Source: Sphingobium naphthae
Lineage (GTDB): Bacteria > Pseudomonadota > Alphaproteobacteria > Sphingomonadales > Sphingomonadaceae
Direction of reading: 5' to 3'
Assembly: GCF_020782235.1 (NCBI RefSeq)
Contig: NZ_JAJGNO010000012.1
Location: forward strand, 62,001-126,000
Length of the DNA stretch: 64,000 nt
A program made the position numbers and the translations under genes. This document shows positions 8,286 through 16,115 of the stretch, piece by piece; position 1 is the first letter of the stretch; each line of letters starts with the position of its first letter. The notes beneath the pieces are model-generated. The model did not search any database, was not told where the DNA came from, and saw only the letters and a program-made list of their open reading frames with translations.

Positions 8286-9491
8286 TCAGCGGTGTGCCAA
8301 CGATAGACGGTTAGAACACGCCTTGTCCGCGACCAGGGCGATCAGTTTGGCGGCTGGAGCGGCGATTGCGGCAGCCCGGCTTTCCTCTGTAGAGAGAGAA
8401 TGGACATAGATTCGCATTGTGGTCGCCGGATCAGAATGTCCGAGATTTTTAGCTACGTCCGGAACGGGCATCCCATTGTCGATCCACCAGCTGCCGGCGA
8501 AGTGACGGAGGGCATGGAAGTGGATTGGGTCATTTTCGTCATATAGGTTGGCATCCCGAAGGAGGCGCAGCCAGTTTTGATTAACGCCTGGATGACGGCA
8601 CTGGCGCCCATCGCGATCGGTGAAGATCAGGCCATCGGGATTGCTCTTGAGGTGGCGCTCGATCCAGTCGGCAAGCATTGCCAGCAGATGGGGCGGCATT
8701 GGAACGTCCCGGACGCTGGAGGGGGTTTTAGGGCATTTGATGGTGCCCCTGTTCGTCATGCTGTGACGGACGCGAACAACCCCCTCGACAAGGTCGACAT
8801 GCTGGACCTTCAGCGCGAGGATCTCTCCGAGCCGCAGCCCGCAGCACGCGGCAAGGTGCACCATGCAGGCCGTCCGGGCTTCGACGCGGGGGTTCGATTT
8901 GAACTGGTGCTTCAGGGCTGCCCGCATGATCGCGACAGCGTCATCGGTTTCAAGGGTGCGGATGCGCGGGGGCTGAAGGCCACGAAGGTCCGCCAGCGCC
9001 GCCTGCACCGGCCGGGAACGGGTGAACCCGCGCTTGAAGGCGAACTGCTCAAGCATGTTGAGCTCCTTCACCTGCTGGCGCGCATAGATGGGCGTCAACC
9101 CCTTGGTCATCGTCAGGTCGCGATAAAAGCGATCAACCGCCGCTACCTCGATATCCCTTAGGACAGTGGCCCCGAAGGTCGGCACGATATGGTTGCGCAT
9201 GGCAGAAGCGATGTTGTCCAAGCGCGCCTGGGTAATCCGGCCGTCTCGGACCCGCATGGCATTATGCTCGAGATACCCCCGGCTGATCGCCAGTACTGTG
9301 GCCTCATTGTCGCGCGCGACGTGCGTTCCATCTTCCAACTCGCGCTCAACCTTTTTCGCGAAAGCGTCCGCGTCCTTTTTCAGGTCAAAGGTTTTGCCGC
9401 GCCGCCGGCCTTGATGCACGTAACGGACAAGCCACGCCTCTTTTTTCGAGCCGTCCGGCGACGTCCATTTCCTCTTGGCAACCGATGCCAT
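8286..9491 (-). CDS. int: Tyrosine integrase of the nested island
   Basis: A 401-residue phage integrase. It has an AP2-like N-terminal arm-binding region (KKEAWLVRYVHQGRRRGKTF), a SAM-like core-binding domain, and a catalytic domain with Arg in CGLRLGEI, His-x-x-Arg in HFHALRH, His in NLGHSD and Tyr in RIYVHS. The ATG at 9491 is preferred over the longer frame because GGAGG lies eight bases before it. It ends only 39 bp from the left attachment core, as expected for the element's own integrase. It may be read through from the small genes upstream. Confidence 0.93.
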   Translation of the reverse strand: MASVAKRKWTSPDGSKKEAWLVRYVHQGRRRGKTFDLKKDADAFAKKVERELEDGTHVARDNEATVLAISRGYLEHNAMRVRDGRITQARLDNIASAMRNHIVPTFGATVLRDIEVAAVDRFYRDLTMTKGLTPIYARQQVKELNMLEQFAFKRGFTRSRPVQAALADLRGLQPPRIRTLETDDAVAIMRAALKHQFKSNPRVEARTACMVHLAACCGLRLGEILALKVQHVDLVEGVVRVRHSMTNRGTIKCPKTPSSVRDVPMPPHLLAMLADWIERHLKSNPDGLIFTDRDGRQCRHPGVNQNWLRLLRDANLYDENDPIHFHALRHFAGSWWIDNGMPVPDVAKNLGHSDPATTMRIYVHSLSTEESRAAAIAAPAAKLIALVADKACSNRLSLAHR

Positions 9492-9509
9492 GACATTCCT
9501 CCATATGAG

Positions 9510-9536
9510 GCCCCGCCCAGCCGCGCCGGGCGGGGC
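9510..9536 (-). promoter_or_regulatory. Strong hairpin before the island integrase
   Basis: A 9-bp perfect GC stem (GCCCCGCCC / GGGCGGGGC) with a 9-base loop lies between the stop at 9544 and the integrase start at 9491. No T-run follows on the minus strand, so it is not a standard intrinsic terminator. It could be an attenuator, an RNA-processing site or simply a barrier that lowers integrase expression. Confidence 0.5.
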
Positions 9537-9543
9537 AGGGTGA

Positions 9544-9738
9544 TTACTCACTGTCCTTTCGGGCGGCGATCATCTGTATTTCTTCGGAGAGCCGCTCCAG
9601 CAGGGCGCCCAGCGCCATCACTGCATCACCCTCCATCGTGCTATCAGCGATGGCCATGGCCAGCACCTTCGCCAGCACCGCGCTATTACCGACGGCGAAG
9701 GCGATGTTTTCCAGCTCGTTGCGAGCTTCCACGATCAT
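9544..9738 (-). CDS. Small island protein, unknown function
   Basis: A 64-residue, mostly helical protein (MIVEARNELENIAFAVGNS, then ALGALLERLSEEIQMIAARK). The ATG at 9738 overlaps the stop of the previous gene (ATGA), which fixes the start. It is the third gene of a small cluster placed behind the structured leader at 10328-10580 and before the integrase. I do not recognise a family. A role in excision control or packaging is possible only from context. Confidence 0.6.
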   Translation of the reverse strand: MIVEARNELENIAFAVGNSAVLAKVLAMAIADSTMEGDAVMALGALLERLSEEIQMIAARKDSE

Positions 9739-10154
9739 ATCGCCGCCCCCTTCCGCCGGGCGAGTTCGGCGGACGCGCCAGCCGCAAAGGTGGACGGTTC
9801 CAGCAGGTCTATCTCCCGCCGCGCACGGCATGCCTGATACTGCATTTCGAAGACGCGTTCGTTAGCCGCGTCACCGCCCTTCACCATCTGCTGCTCATTC
9901 AGCCATCGGCGCGTTTGGTTGACGCCATAGACGGGCGGAATGTCGTAGCAAAAGCCGCCCTCGCCAAGATCATCGACACCCTGATCGAGGTCATCCTCTT
10001 CAAGGTCGCAGTCGCCTGCCATCATATCCATCTGGGCTATCAGGGCTTCGACCATGTCGCCAAGTTCGCGATAGGCGCGCCGCGCACCCAGGATGGAAGG
10101 GAGGTCGCCGGGAACGACGCTGCGCCGGCCGGCCTTGATCTTCATCTCAAGCAT
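9735..10154 (-). CDS. Island protein, unknown function
   Basis: A 139-residue protein from the ATG at 10154 (MLEMKIKAGRRSVVPGDLPS), which overlaps the stop of the 57-residue gene upstream by eight bases. The middle is acidic (CDLEEDDLDQGVDDLGEGG) and the C-terminal third is helical. No domain is recognised. The tight overlaps on both sides suggest one translational unit with its neighbours, all downstream of the structured leader. Confidence 0.6.
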   Translation of the reverse strand: MLEMKIKAGRRSVVPGDLPSILGARRAYRELGDMVEALIAQMDMMAGDCDLEEDDLDQGVDDLGEGGFCYDIPPVYGVNQTRRWLNEQQMVKGGDAANERVFEMQYQACRARREIDLLEPSTFAAGASAELARRKGAAI

Positions 10155-10320
10155 GGTCGCGCCCTCCGCCCAGCCGGGCGCGCTCGGCCGCGCCGATCGA
10201 CCAGATGGTCTCCCACGCGCGCAGATGCGCCGGGTTCGTCGGATCAAAGGAGGGGACGCCCGCGCGCAGCTTCATGCTGGGGCGTGGCTCTCTGCTGGGC
10301 AGAGCTATCACATTGTTCAT
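10147..10320 (-). CDS. Small island protein, first gene behind the RNA switch
   Basis: A 57-residue frame starting MNNVIALPSREPRP and ending GGRDHA. The pattern PSFDPTNPAHLRAWETIWSIG recalls small phage proteins of sphingomonads. The only ribosome-binding candidate is GAGAG at 10333-10329, eight bases before the ATG, and it lies inside a strand of the alternative helix of the leader. Its translation, and by overlap that of the next gene, could therefore be switched by RNA folding. Confidence 0.6.
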   Translation of the reverse strand: MNNVIALPSREPRPSMKLRAGVPSFDPTNPAHLRAWETIWSIGAAERARLGGGRDHA

Positions 10321-10327
10321 GCTTCGT

Positions 10328-10580
10328 TCTCTCTAGTTCGACGGCCTACTACAGCCGTGCCCGGTGTCAGACCGGGCGCCGGGAGAGTAGTAGCCTGCTA
10401 GAGAGACAGGTGAGACGTTTTCCCCTCGAAAGGGTCTTGTATGTGCGCCTCGCTCCCGACATAAGGGGTCGGTGAGCGGTGGACGCCAATCCACGCTCTC
10501 ACGGGCAGACGCCAATCTGCCCTGACAGGCGGAAACCCTCGCCAAAGGGTCCACCTGTTTCTCTAGTCCGGGCTACTACA
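10328..10580 (-). promoter_or_regulatory. Riboswitch-like structured leader with two competing helices
   Basis: Read on the minus strand, segment A (10579-10552) can pair with segment B (10412-10387) in blocks of 9, 7 and 7 bp. This closes a domain of five hairpins. Three of them (10535-10550, 10503-10522, 10479-10494) have different stems but the same UUGGCG hexaloop. Alternatively B pairs with a second A-like copy, A' (10352-10328), in blocks of 9 and 7 bp, and A' contains the GAGAG before the ATG at 10320. A:B would free the start region and B:A' would hide it. Folding was done by eye. Confidence 0.65.
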
Positions 10581-10589
10581 CCCAATCCC

Positions 10590-10619
10590 ACAATAGAACG
10601 ATGATCCCCCGTCACGCAA
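10590..10619 (-). promoter_or_regulatory. Candidate promoter of the structured leader
   Basis: On the minus strand TTGCGT (10619-10614) and TATTGT (10595-10590) are separated by 18 bp. Transcription would start near 10583, only a few bases before the first strand of the long A:B helix. The structured region would then be the extreme 5' end of the mRNA, as in typical riboswitches. The -35 and -10 hexamers are only moderately good matches to sigma-70. Confidence 0.45.
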
Positions 10620-10722
10620 GTGCCGGGCGCATCGTCGTGTGTGTGCTTGCTCGACGCTCATATTAGCCGATGGCACAATGCGCGCAGAGAATCGGTCCGG
10701 GCATTACTCACGGGAGGCAGGC

Positions 10723-10974
10723 GTGGCGATCAATGTGCTGCTAATGATTGATGGTGGTGCCACCATCAATGATTTAACGACCTTCGAAGTAAAACCGGAA
10801 ATTGGTGAAGTCATCACATTCTGGAGAAACGGCCGCGACCTTATGAACGCTACCGTGACAGCCGTGCGACATCAGCAATCCGAGCAGGGATACTTCTTCG
10901 TCGTAGAGGCTGAGACAAGTGAAGGCAATCAGATAGATCAGTGGATCAGCAACTACAGACCTTCCGGGCGATAG
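10723..10974 (+). CDS. Unknown small island protein, only plus-strand island gene
   Basis: An 83-residue protein. The GTG at 10723 has GGGAGG five bases upstream, which I prefer to in-frame starts at 10639 or 10678. It reads as a beta-rich domain (GEVITFWRNGRDLMNATVTAV, then GYFFVVEAE). It is the only island gene transcribed rightward and its composition looks more AT-rich than its neighbours. That suggests separate acquisition and possibly expression in the integrated state as a cargo gene. No family is recognised. Confidence 0.6.
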   Translation: MAINVLLMIDGGATINDLTTFEVKPEIGEVITFWRNGRDLMNATVTAVRHQQSEQGYFFVVEAETSEGNQIDQWISNYRPSGR

Positions 10975-10978
10975 TAGC

Positions 10979-11245
10979 TCAGTCGCTGACCAATCTCATC
11001 GATGGGGGGCCTTCCTTCGGAGCGGCCAGGCCCGCGGTCATAATGCGCTCAACTTCGACCAAGGCCGATATATCGCGGCCTGAATTTGCTGCCGCTTGAA
11101 TACGAAGACGCAGGGCGCGCACACTGTCATCGAGCGCCAAGCGCTGCGTATCCGCGACCAGGCTGATCAGCATGGTTACCACATGCTCCGTGGCCAACTG
11201 CCTGATTCCGGCGCGAAGCAGGTGAGCTTCTATCTCAGGCAACAT
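10979..11245 (-). CDS. Small island protein behind the tape measure gene
   Basis: An 88-residue, largely helical protein starting MLPEIEAHLLRAGIRQLATE. Its ATG lies one base after the stop of the tape measure gene, so translation is probably coupled. The position after a tape measure gene resembles that of tail accessory proteins, but the sequence gives no motif. It is the last gene of the island's structural cluster before the divergent gene at 10723. Confidence 0.55.
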   Translation of the reverse strand: MLPEIEAHLLRAGIRQLATEHVVTMLISLVADTQRLALDDSVRALRLRIQAAANSGRDISALVEVERIMTAGLAAPKEGPPSMRLVSD

Positions 11246-11246
11246 A

Positions 11247-13136
11247 TCAATATCCCGGCCTTAGGATCAACCGCTCCTGCGCCTCCATGATCGTCTGCAC
11301 CGCGCGTTGATCAAATTCCGCGTTGAGCTTCTCGATCGCGGCGACGGCTCGATTGAGAGCGGCTGCGTCGGCACCCGTAGCGTCGATATGATAGACTGGC
11401 GACAGCGTCACGGGTGGCGCATTACCCATGGCGCGGCGCGTGTCGCTTGCCGTCATCACCTTGGCACCGCGAGGCATTTGAACGACCTCCGGGCCATTCT
11501 CGCCGACCAGCATCGCGCCGGCAGGCGTGTATTCATGCCCGATTGCGCTGCCGCCTTTGAACAGCGACGCGGCGGCGGTGAACAAGGAACCTACCAGGCC
11601 ACCGGATTCGCTGCCGTTGCTGTCATTGTTGCCCAGCAGCAGTTTCATCATCTGCGCCCGGATAAGGTCGTTGATGATGTCGGCAACGATATTTTTGACC
11701 CGCGAGCCCCAGCTTTCCGCGCTCCGGATGTCGAAGAGGCCAGCGATGGCATTTTCCCCATAGCGGCGCACCTCCTGCCAGCTGCGGCCATATTCCTGCA
11801 TCATGCGGTTCATCTCGATCTGAGCGCCCTGTGCCTTGACCAGTTCATCCACCTGCTCGGCCGTCAAAGATGGGTAGCGGCTGATCAGGTCCAGTCGATA
11901 TTTCTCCAGCTCCAGCGTGTCTGCTGTGACGTCGCGGCTCTGGCCGCGAAGCTGCCATTCCAGGTTCAGCAGGGCCGTGCCGGCGGCTGTGTCGGTCCGG
12001 ATCTGCGCAATCAGCTTCTGATTTTCCGCTAGCTGCGCGCCTTCCTTTTCCAGCGCATCGCGGGCGCCCCCGCCGATTGTCTGCTCGTTCAACCAGCCGT
12101 TATTTTCTGTAGTGACGCGTAGCGAGTGCAGCGTATCTTCTTCCGGGCTCCGGCCGGCAACCCTCGTGCTCTGGCTGCTTCCTGATGACCGCGGCGCTCC
12201 CGATCGCGCCGCTGGCGTGGGCTTGTAGGCGCTGGCATCACGCCTGCCTCTCTGGGCCACCTCGTTCCATGCGATCTGTTGCTCCAAATCCTTGATCTGG
12301 GCATCAAGGCCGGCCGTGGCCGCTGCAACCCTGCGGTTATAGCTGTCCGTGCTTTCACCTCTAGCCCTTCGGACGGAAGGGTTCATGCGCTGGTCCCGCA
12401 GGTCATTGACCTTTTTCAGCACCTCGCCGATGTCGCCTTGGTTCGCCTGTTCGTCGCGCAGGCGCTTCAAAGCCGTTCCCAGGCGGTCGACCTTGTTTGC
12501 TGCCGCATCGGCCTGCTCGCCCGCACCCCAGAACTTTTCCCCCAGCATCACGGCCAGCGGGATGGCAACGCCGATAGCAACGCCGACCGGGCCGCTCAAA
12601 ATGCTCGCAAATCGTGCAAATTTCCCGCCGCCGCTCTGGGCGCCGTTCGACATCAGCTGCAGCGCACCTATCGCTTGTGGTGCCTGCATCGCAAACGCGC
12701 GGACCGCATCGGTGCCGCCAATGATCTGCACGGCGAAATCCTGCGCTTGGAAGCCCACTTGCTGGATGCCGGCGCGCATAGCGCCGGATGAACGAACAAC
12801 CTGCGTGGCGCTCCGCTGGTAGCGTTCCTGCTCCACCAGAAGCTCCCGGAAAGCGGCAGCAGATGCACGAGCCGATCCTTCACCAAGCGAGGAACCAGCG
12901 CCAACCGCCTTGCTTATCCGCGCCTGCATATCGGTCTGTGGCGTGATCGCAGCGAGTTTCTGAGCCGCTGCGGCCTGCCTACGCATCGCAGATTCCATAT
13001 CCTGCGATGCGCGGTCAAAGGCGCGCGCGGCACGGTTCGCAGCGGCATCGCCGGCCGCGCCGACCTCTTGAAAGTCGCGGGTGACCTCAGACTTACCTTC
13101 CGTGCCGAGACGGATAGCAACTTTGGCTTGAGCCAT
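11247..13136 (-). CDS. Tail tape measure-like protein of the island
   Basis: A 629-residue protein with an N-terminal coiled-coil region (about 1-120), a Gly/Ala-rich hydrophobic stretch (GPVGVAIGVAIPLAVMLGE, about 200-220), more coiled coil, and the C-terminal GAMLVGENGPEVVQMPRG motif typical of siphophage tape measure proteins. Such proteins set tail length and are injected with the DNA. The ATG at 13136 overlaps the preceding stop (TAATG). The helper phage's own tape measure must lie left of the window. A satellite bringing its own is unusual. Confidence 0.85.
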   Translation of the reverse strand: MAQAKVAIRLGTEGKSEVTRDFQEVGAAGDAAANRAARAFDRASQDMESAMRRQAAAAQKLAAITPQTDMQARISKAVGAGSSLGEGSARASAAAFRELLVEQERYQRSATQVVRSSGAMRAGIQQVGFQAQDFAVQIIGGTDAVRAFAMQAPQAIGALQLMSNGAQSGGGKFARFASILSGPVGVAIGVAIPLAVMLGEKFWGAGEQADAAANKVDRLGTALKRLRDEQANQGDIGEVLKKVNDLRDQRMNPSVRRARGESTDSYNRRVAAATAGLDAQIKDLEQQIAWNEVAQRGRRDASAYKPTPAARSGAPRSSGSSQSTRVAGRSPEEDTLHSLRVTTENNGWLNEQTIGGGARDALEKEGAQLAENQKLIAQIRTDTAAGTALLNLEWQLRGQSRDVTADTLELEKYRLDLISRYPSLTAEQVDELVKAQGAQIEMNRMMQEYGRSWQEVRRYGENAIAGLFDIRSAESWGSRVKNIVADIINDLIRAQMMKLLLGNNDSNGSESGGLVGSLFTAAASLFKGGSAIGHEYTPAGAMLVGENGPEVVQMPRGAKVMTASDTRRAMGNAPPVTLSPVYHIDATGADAAALNRAVAAIEKLNAEFDQRAVQTIMEAQERLILRPGY

Positions 13137-13786
13137 TATCGATATATCCCAAGGCGCTCGTTGAATGTGCGCGGACTGAAGGTGGCGACGAGCATCGTCC
13201 AACATGCGGAGATGAAATTCCGCGCCACTGATCGAACGCGATACGCCCATTCGATGTCGGATATGGCGAAGTCCAAGCGCGATGATGGATTATTCTGTGC
13301 ACAACTCAGCACATCATCATAGGCCTCAATGAACCGCTTAGTGATAATCGCGCCGCTGGCACTTGGCCGCAGGCGCAATGTCACCAGGTCGCCGGATCTG
13401 ATCGCCATTCGTTTGTCTATGATCAGATAGGCCCGATCGTCGAGGACGGGGGCCATGCAATCACCCGTTGTGATGGCCACCATGAATGGCCCGAATGCAG
13501 GCAGAGTGCATGATCCGATCGGGGCTATCGATCGTGCGCGCATCGGCTTGCTCGAGATAATGCTCGCTCCGCCATGCCAGCCTTCGGTGTGAACTGCCGG
13601 GCTAATCGCGGTGTTCACGATGAATGTGACGGCTGCAGCCGCGAATCCCGTTAGGCTGGTAATCGCGGTGATGGCCGCAACCGGGATCGCCCATGCAGAA
13701 GAAGGCGCCATGAAAATCGCGATGGTGGTAACAGCAAGGTACACTCGTAGCATCCTGCCCGGCAGCTTCTGTGAGGTGGACGACAT
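13136..13786 (-). CDS. Membrane protein with S24-like domain, Ser replaced by Cys
   Basis: A 216-residue protein. AGGAG lies ahead of the ATG at 13786. Residues about 10-60 form hydrophobic segments (VYLAVTTIAIFMAPSSAWA, then further Ala/Ile-rich sequence). The second half resembles the LexA/CI S24 peptidase fold: GDCMAPVLDDRAYLIID aligns with the GDSMxPTL motif, and ITKRF supplies the candidate lysine. The nucleophile position is Cys rather than Ser, and no HTH precedes it. It is coupled to the tape measure gene. It could be a signal-peptidase-like or anti-repressor protein; the function is unknown. Confidence 0.55.
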   Translation of the reverse strand: MSSTSQKLPGRMLRVYLAVTTIAIFMAPSSAWAIPVAAITAITSLTGFAAAAVTFIVNTAISPAVHTEGWHGGASIISSKPMRARSIAPIGSCTLPAFGPFMVAITTGDCMAPVLDDRAYLIIDKRMAIRSGDLVTLRLRPSASGAIITKRFIEAYDDVLSCAQNNPSSRLDFAISDIEWAYRVRSVARNFISACWTMLVATFSPRTFNERLGIYR

Positions 13787-13951
13787 GGGTCGATCTCCTG
13801 AATTGCCCGGCTCCGCCCTGTGTGCCGGAGCGCTGCCCCTGTGAGGCAAGCCTTTGGCGGTGGTGGGAGGGATGAGGAAGGGCCAGCCAGTGCGCCCACA
13901 CTTTCGCCCCAGGGCGGTCCCTCCCGCCTAATATCCGCCCTTCGCTTTCCG

Positions 13952-15829
13952 TCAGTCGCCGGGGTTGAGATAGGTGCCGCGATAGTCGATTGCGCCCGCG
14001 CCGATATCCGTCCGCGCCTTCATCTCGACGCCATCGACGTCGAAGCCAATGCGGGTTTCGGTGTACAGCCCATCCTGCCCTTCGAGGTTGCCATATTCCA
14101 GGACCGGGAAGATACCCGGATCGGCGAACAGGCGCCAACTGTTGCCAGTCTGGTTCGCATCAACGACAAGCTCCAGCTTACCTGAAAACGGATTGACCTC
14201 ACTCGGCTGGCTGGCGCTGATCTCTGCCAGCACCTGCTCTGCCTGCGTCTCCTTCGCCGGACCCACGACGAGGTATTTCGGCGTCACGTTGGCGTTCGTC
14301 TCGCCATCCCGGTTCTTGATGGTGCGGAGAGAGGCGCGCGCCGCGCCCAGATTGGCCACTGTGATCGGGCCGCCCGAGGCTGCCACATTGCCGTGATCGG
14401 CGTGATAGAGGGTCTTATTATCCTCCTCCAGGACGACGCCATTGCCAGCGATAAGGCCGGTGAAGAACGCGGCTTCGGTGCCAGCCTGCGCCCGCGCCCA
14501 GAAGGTGGCCATTTGCGAAAACACGCCAAGATCATCATTGACCAACGCCTGTCGGGTGATGCCGAAGATCCCGCCGTAGGTGCCCAGCTTCACGCCGTTG
14601 GCCGCCTCTTTCAGCATGACGCGCTTGAACTCGGCGTTTTCAGCCACCGCCATCAGGTAGGCTGGCCCCTCCGCCTGGACGCCGTAGCGGGTGCGGAAGT
14701 CGACAAAATCGCGCTTGCGGGCGATCAGGCGCAAGGGGGAGTTGTATGCCCCATATGCGTCGAGCAGGTAACGACGACCTGCCGTGTCCAGAATGTGGGC
14801 GAAGTCGCCGGCGGTAACATGACCCGCGCGGCTGAGTGCGTCCAGCACACCGGCCGGTCGGAGCCAGCGCACACGCTCGCCGCGGGCCTCGAGCAGGCCG
14901 CGCGCCATGTCGATCATGCTGGCACCGGCATACTCCCGCGCGCGTTCGGTTGGCTCGGCTCCCGACAGGCGAGCATAAAGGGCATCGCCGAACGCGTCCC
15001 GCATATCGCGAACAGCATCGGTGCGGGGCGATTGCCGGCTGTCGATGTGCGGCGTCTGACGGACGCGGACGATCTCATCCCCAATCGCGCGCTCCATTTC
15101 CCGCTGCGTCATCGGCTCCTCTTCGTGCTGATCCAGCAAGCCACGCTCGAACTCGCGGGACAGGCTGGCGCGCGAGCAGCGCTCAAGGATCAGGGCCTCG
15201 GTCGCCATGCTGGTGCGTTGGCGCGGGGTCTGGGACCGGCGCGGCTGGCGCTGGGGATCGTCATTCTCGATGATATCCGGCATCTCGGTTTCACTCCTGC
15301 TGCGGATGGTGGCGCCGGGGTCGGCCGGCACTGGGGTTAGACTGATTTCGACTGGCTCCCAGTCGGTGGCGTGCATGACATCCCGCGCGCCGTTCTGGCC
15401 GCGCGTCCGCTCGAAGGTGTGCACGTGGTAGGAAACCGACACCGTGCGAAGGTGGCCGTCCCGAACCTTGGAAACGGTGTCGGCCATGTCCGGGGCGTCA
15501 GTCAGGCGGACCCGGGCAATGCCCTTGCCCCCCTCCATCCGGGCGGATCCGGGAACAACCGACCCGGCCAGCGCGCCTACGCGGGCGATATGATCGACCA
15601 GCACCGGCCCGCCGTCATTGAGGCGGTCCAGCCGAACGTTGGCCGGTTCGGTCCCCAACGTTTCATCGTAATAGTCGCCATCATACCAGTCGAAGCGGAC
15701 GACCGCCGCGCCCGTGGTCCAAATGACCTCAAAGCTGCGATCGGCTTCGTTCCAAGTGGCGGGCTGCACGGTGGCTTCGCGCATGATCTGCGCGGCTCCG
15801 TTCGGGTCCAGTCGGGTGGCGTAAGGCAT
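13952..15829 (-). CDS. Fused prohead protease-major capsid protein of the island
   Basis: A 625-residue homologue of the helper capsid gene at 4013-6013. The protease domain keeps candidate His80 (in VLVDH) and Ser131/133 (in RTVSVSY). A short basic/Gln-rich linker (about 180-215) replaces the helper's long Pro-Thr linker. The capsid domain ends GFDVDGVEMKARTDIGAGA. The two proteins are clearly related but diverged along their whole length, so this is not a recent duplication. Without an island portal, assembly would need the helper portal. It may build a shell of a different size. Confidence 0.9.
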   Translation of the reverse strand: MPYATRLDPNGAAQIMREATVQPATWNEADRSFEVIWTTGAAVVRFDWYDGDYYDETLGTEPANVRLDRLNDGGPVLVDHIARVGALAGSVVPGSARMEGGKGIARVRLTDAPDMADTVSKVRDGHLRTVSVSYHVHTFERTRGQNGARDVMHATDWEPVEISLTPVPADPGATIRSRSETEMPDIIENDDPQRQPRRSQTPRQRTSMATEALILERCSRASLSREFERGLLDQHEEEPMTQREMERAIGDEIVRVRQTPHIDSRQSPRTDAVRDMRDAFGDALYARLSGAEPTERAREYAGASMIDMARGLLEARGERVRWLRPAGVLDALSRAGHVTAGDFAHILDTAGRRYLLDAYGAYNSPLRLIARKRDFVDFRTRYGVQAEGPAYLMAVAENAEFKRVMLKEAANGVKLGTYGGIFGITRQALVNDDLGVFSQMATFWARAQAGTEAAFFTGLIAGNGVVLEEDNKTLYHADHGNVAASGGPITVANLGAARASLRTIKNRDGETNANVTPKYLVVGPAKETQAEQVLAEISASQPSEVNPFSGKLELVVDANQTGNSWRLFADPGIFPVLEYGNLEGQDGLYTETRIGFDVDGVEMKARTDIGAGAIDYRGTYLNPGD

Positions 15830-15908
15830 GGCCCCTTGTCAGGCGGGGCGGAGATTGATGGTAGCGGCGTGTTCGGCCCTGCGGTGGCTTGTTGGGCTGT
15901 AAGGGGAA

Positions 15909-16115
15909 CTAAGTGGACACCGGCCGCCCCAGCATCGGCTCGACGTGCATGGCGTTAATCAGGCGGCGAATATCCTCCTGAGTGTACCGGGGGCGCCCGC
16001 CAGGGGTGAGAGAGTACCCTACCGCACCCTGCTTTCGCCAGCGGCGCAGGGTGCGGGGATGCACGCCTAGCGCCTGCGCCGCCTGCGCCTCGGTCATGCC
16101 AAGCGGATCAGTCAT
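15909..16115 (-). CDS. MerR/Xis-type winged-helix DNA-binding protein
   Basis: A 68-residue protein with a MerR-like helix-turn-helix (MTEAQAAQALGVHPRTLRRW) followed by a wing (PGGRPRYTQEDIRRLI). The ATG at 16115 overlaps the end of the small-terminase-like gene by eight bases. In this place it may regulate the structural genes or assist DNA recognition at the neighbouring cos-like site. MerR-like proteins of this size also act as excisionases, but a better Xis candidate lies at 18514-18732. Confidence 0.7.
   Translation of the reverse strand: MTDPLGMTEAQAAQALGVHPRTLRRWRKQGAVGYSLTPGGRPRYTQEDIRRLINAMHVEPMLGRPVST

Noticed and set aside
9510..9536. Hairpin before the island integrase as an intrinsic terminator
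   Set aside because: No T-run follows on the transcribed strand, so it is reported only as a possible attenuator or processing site.
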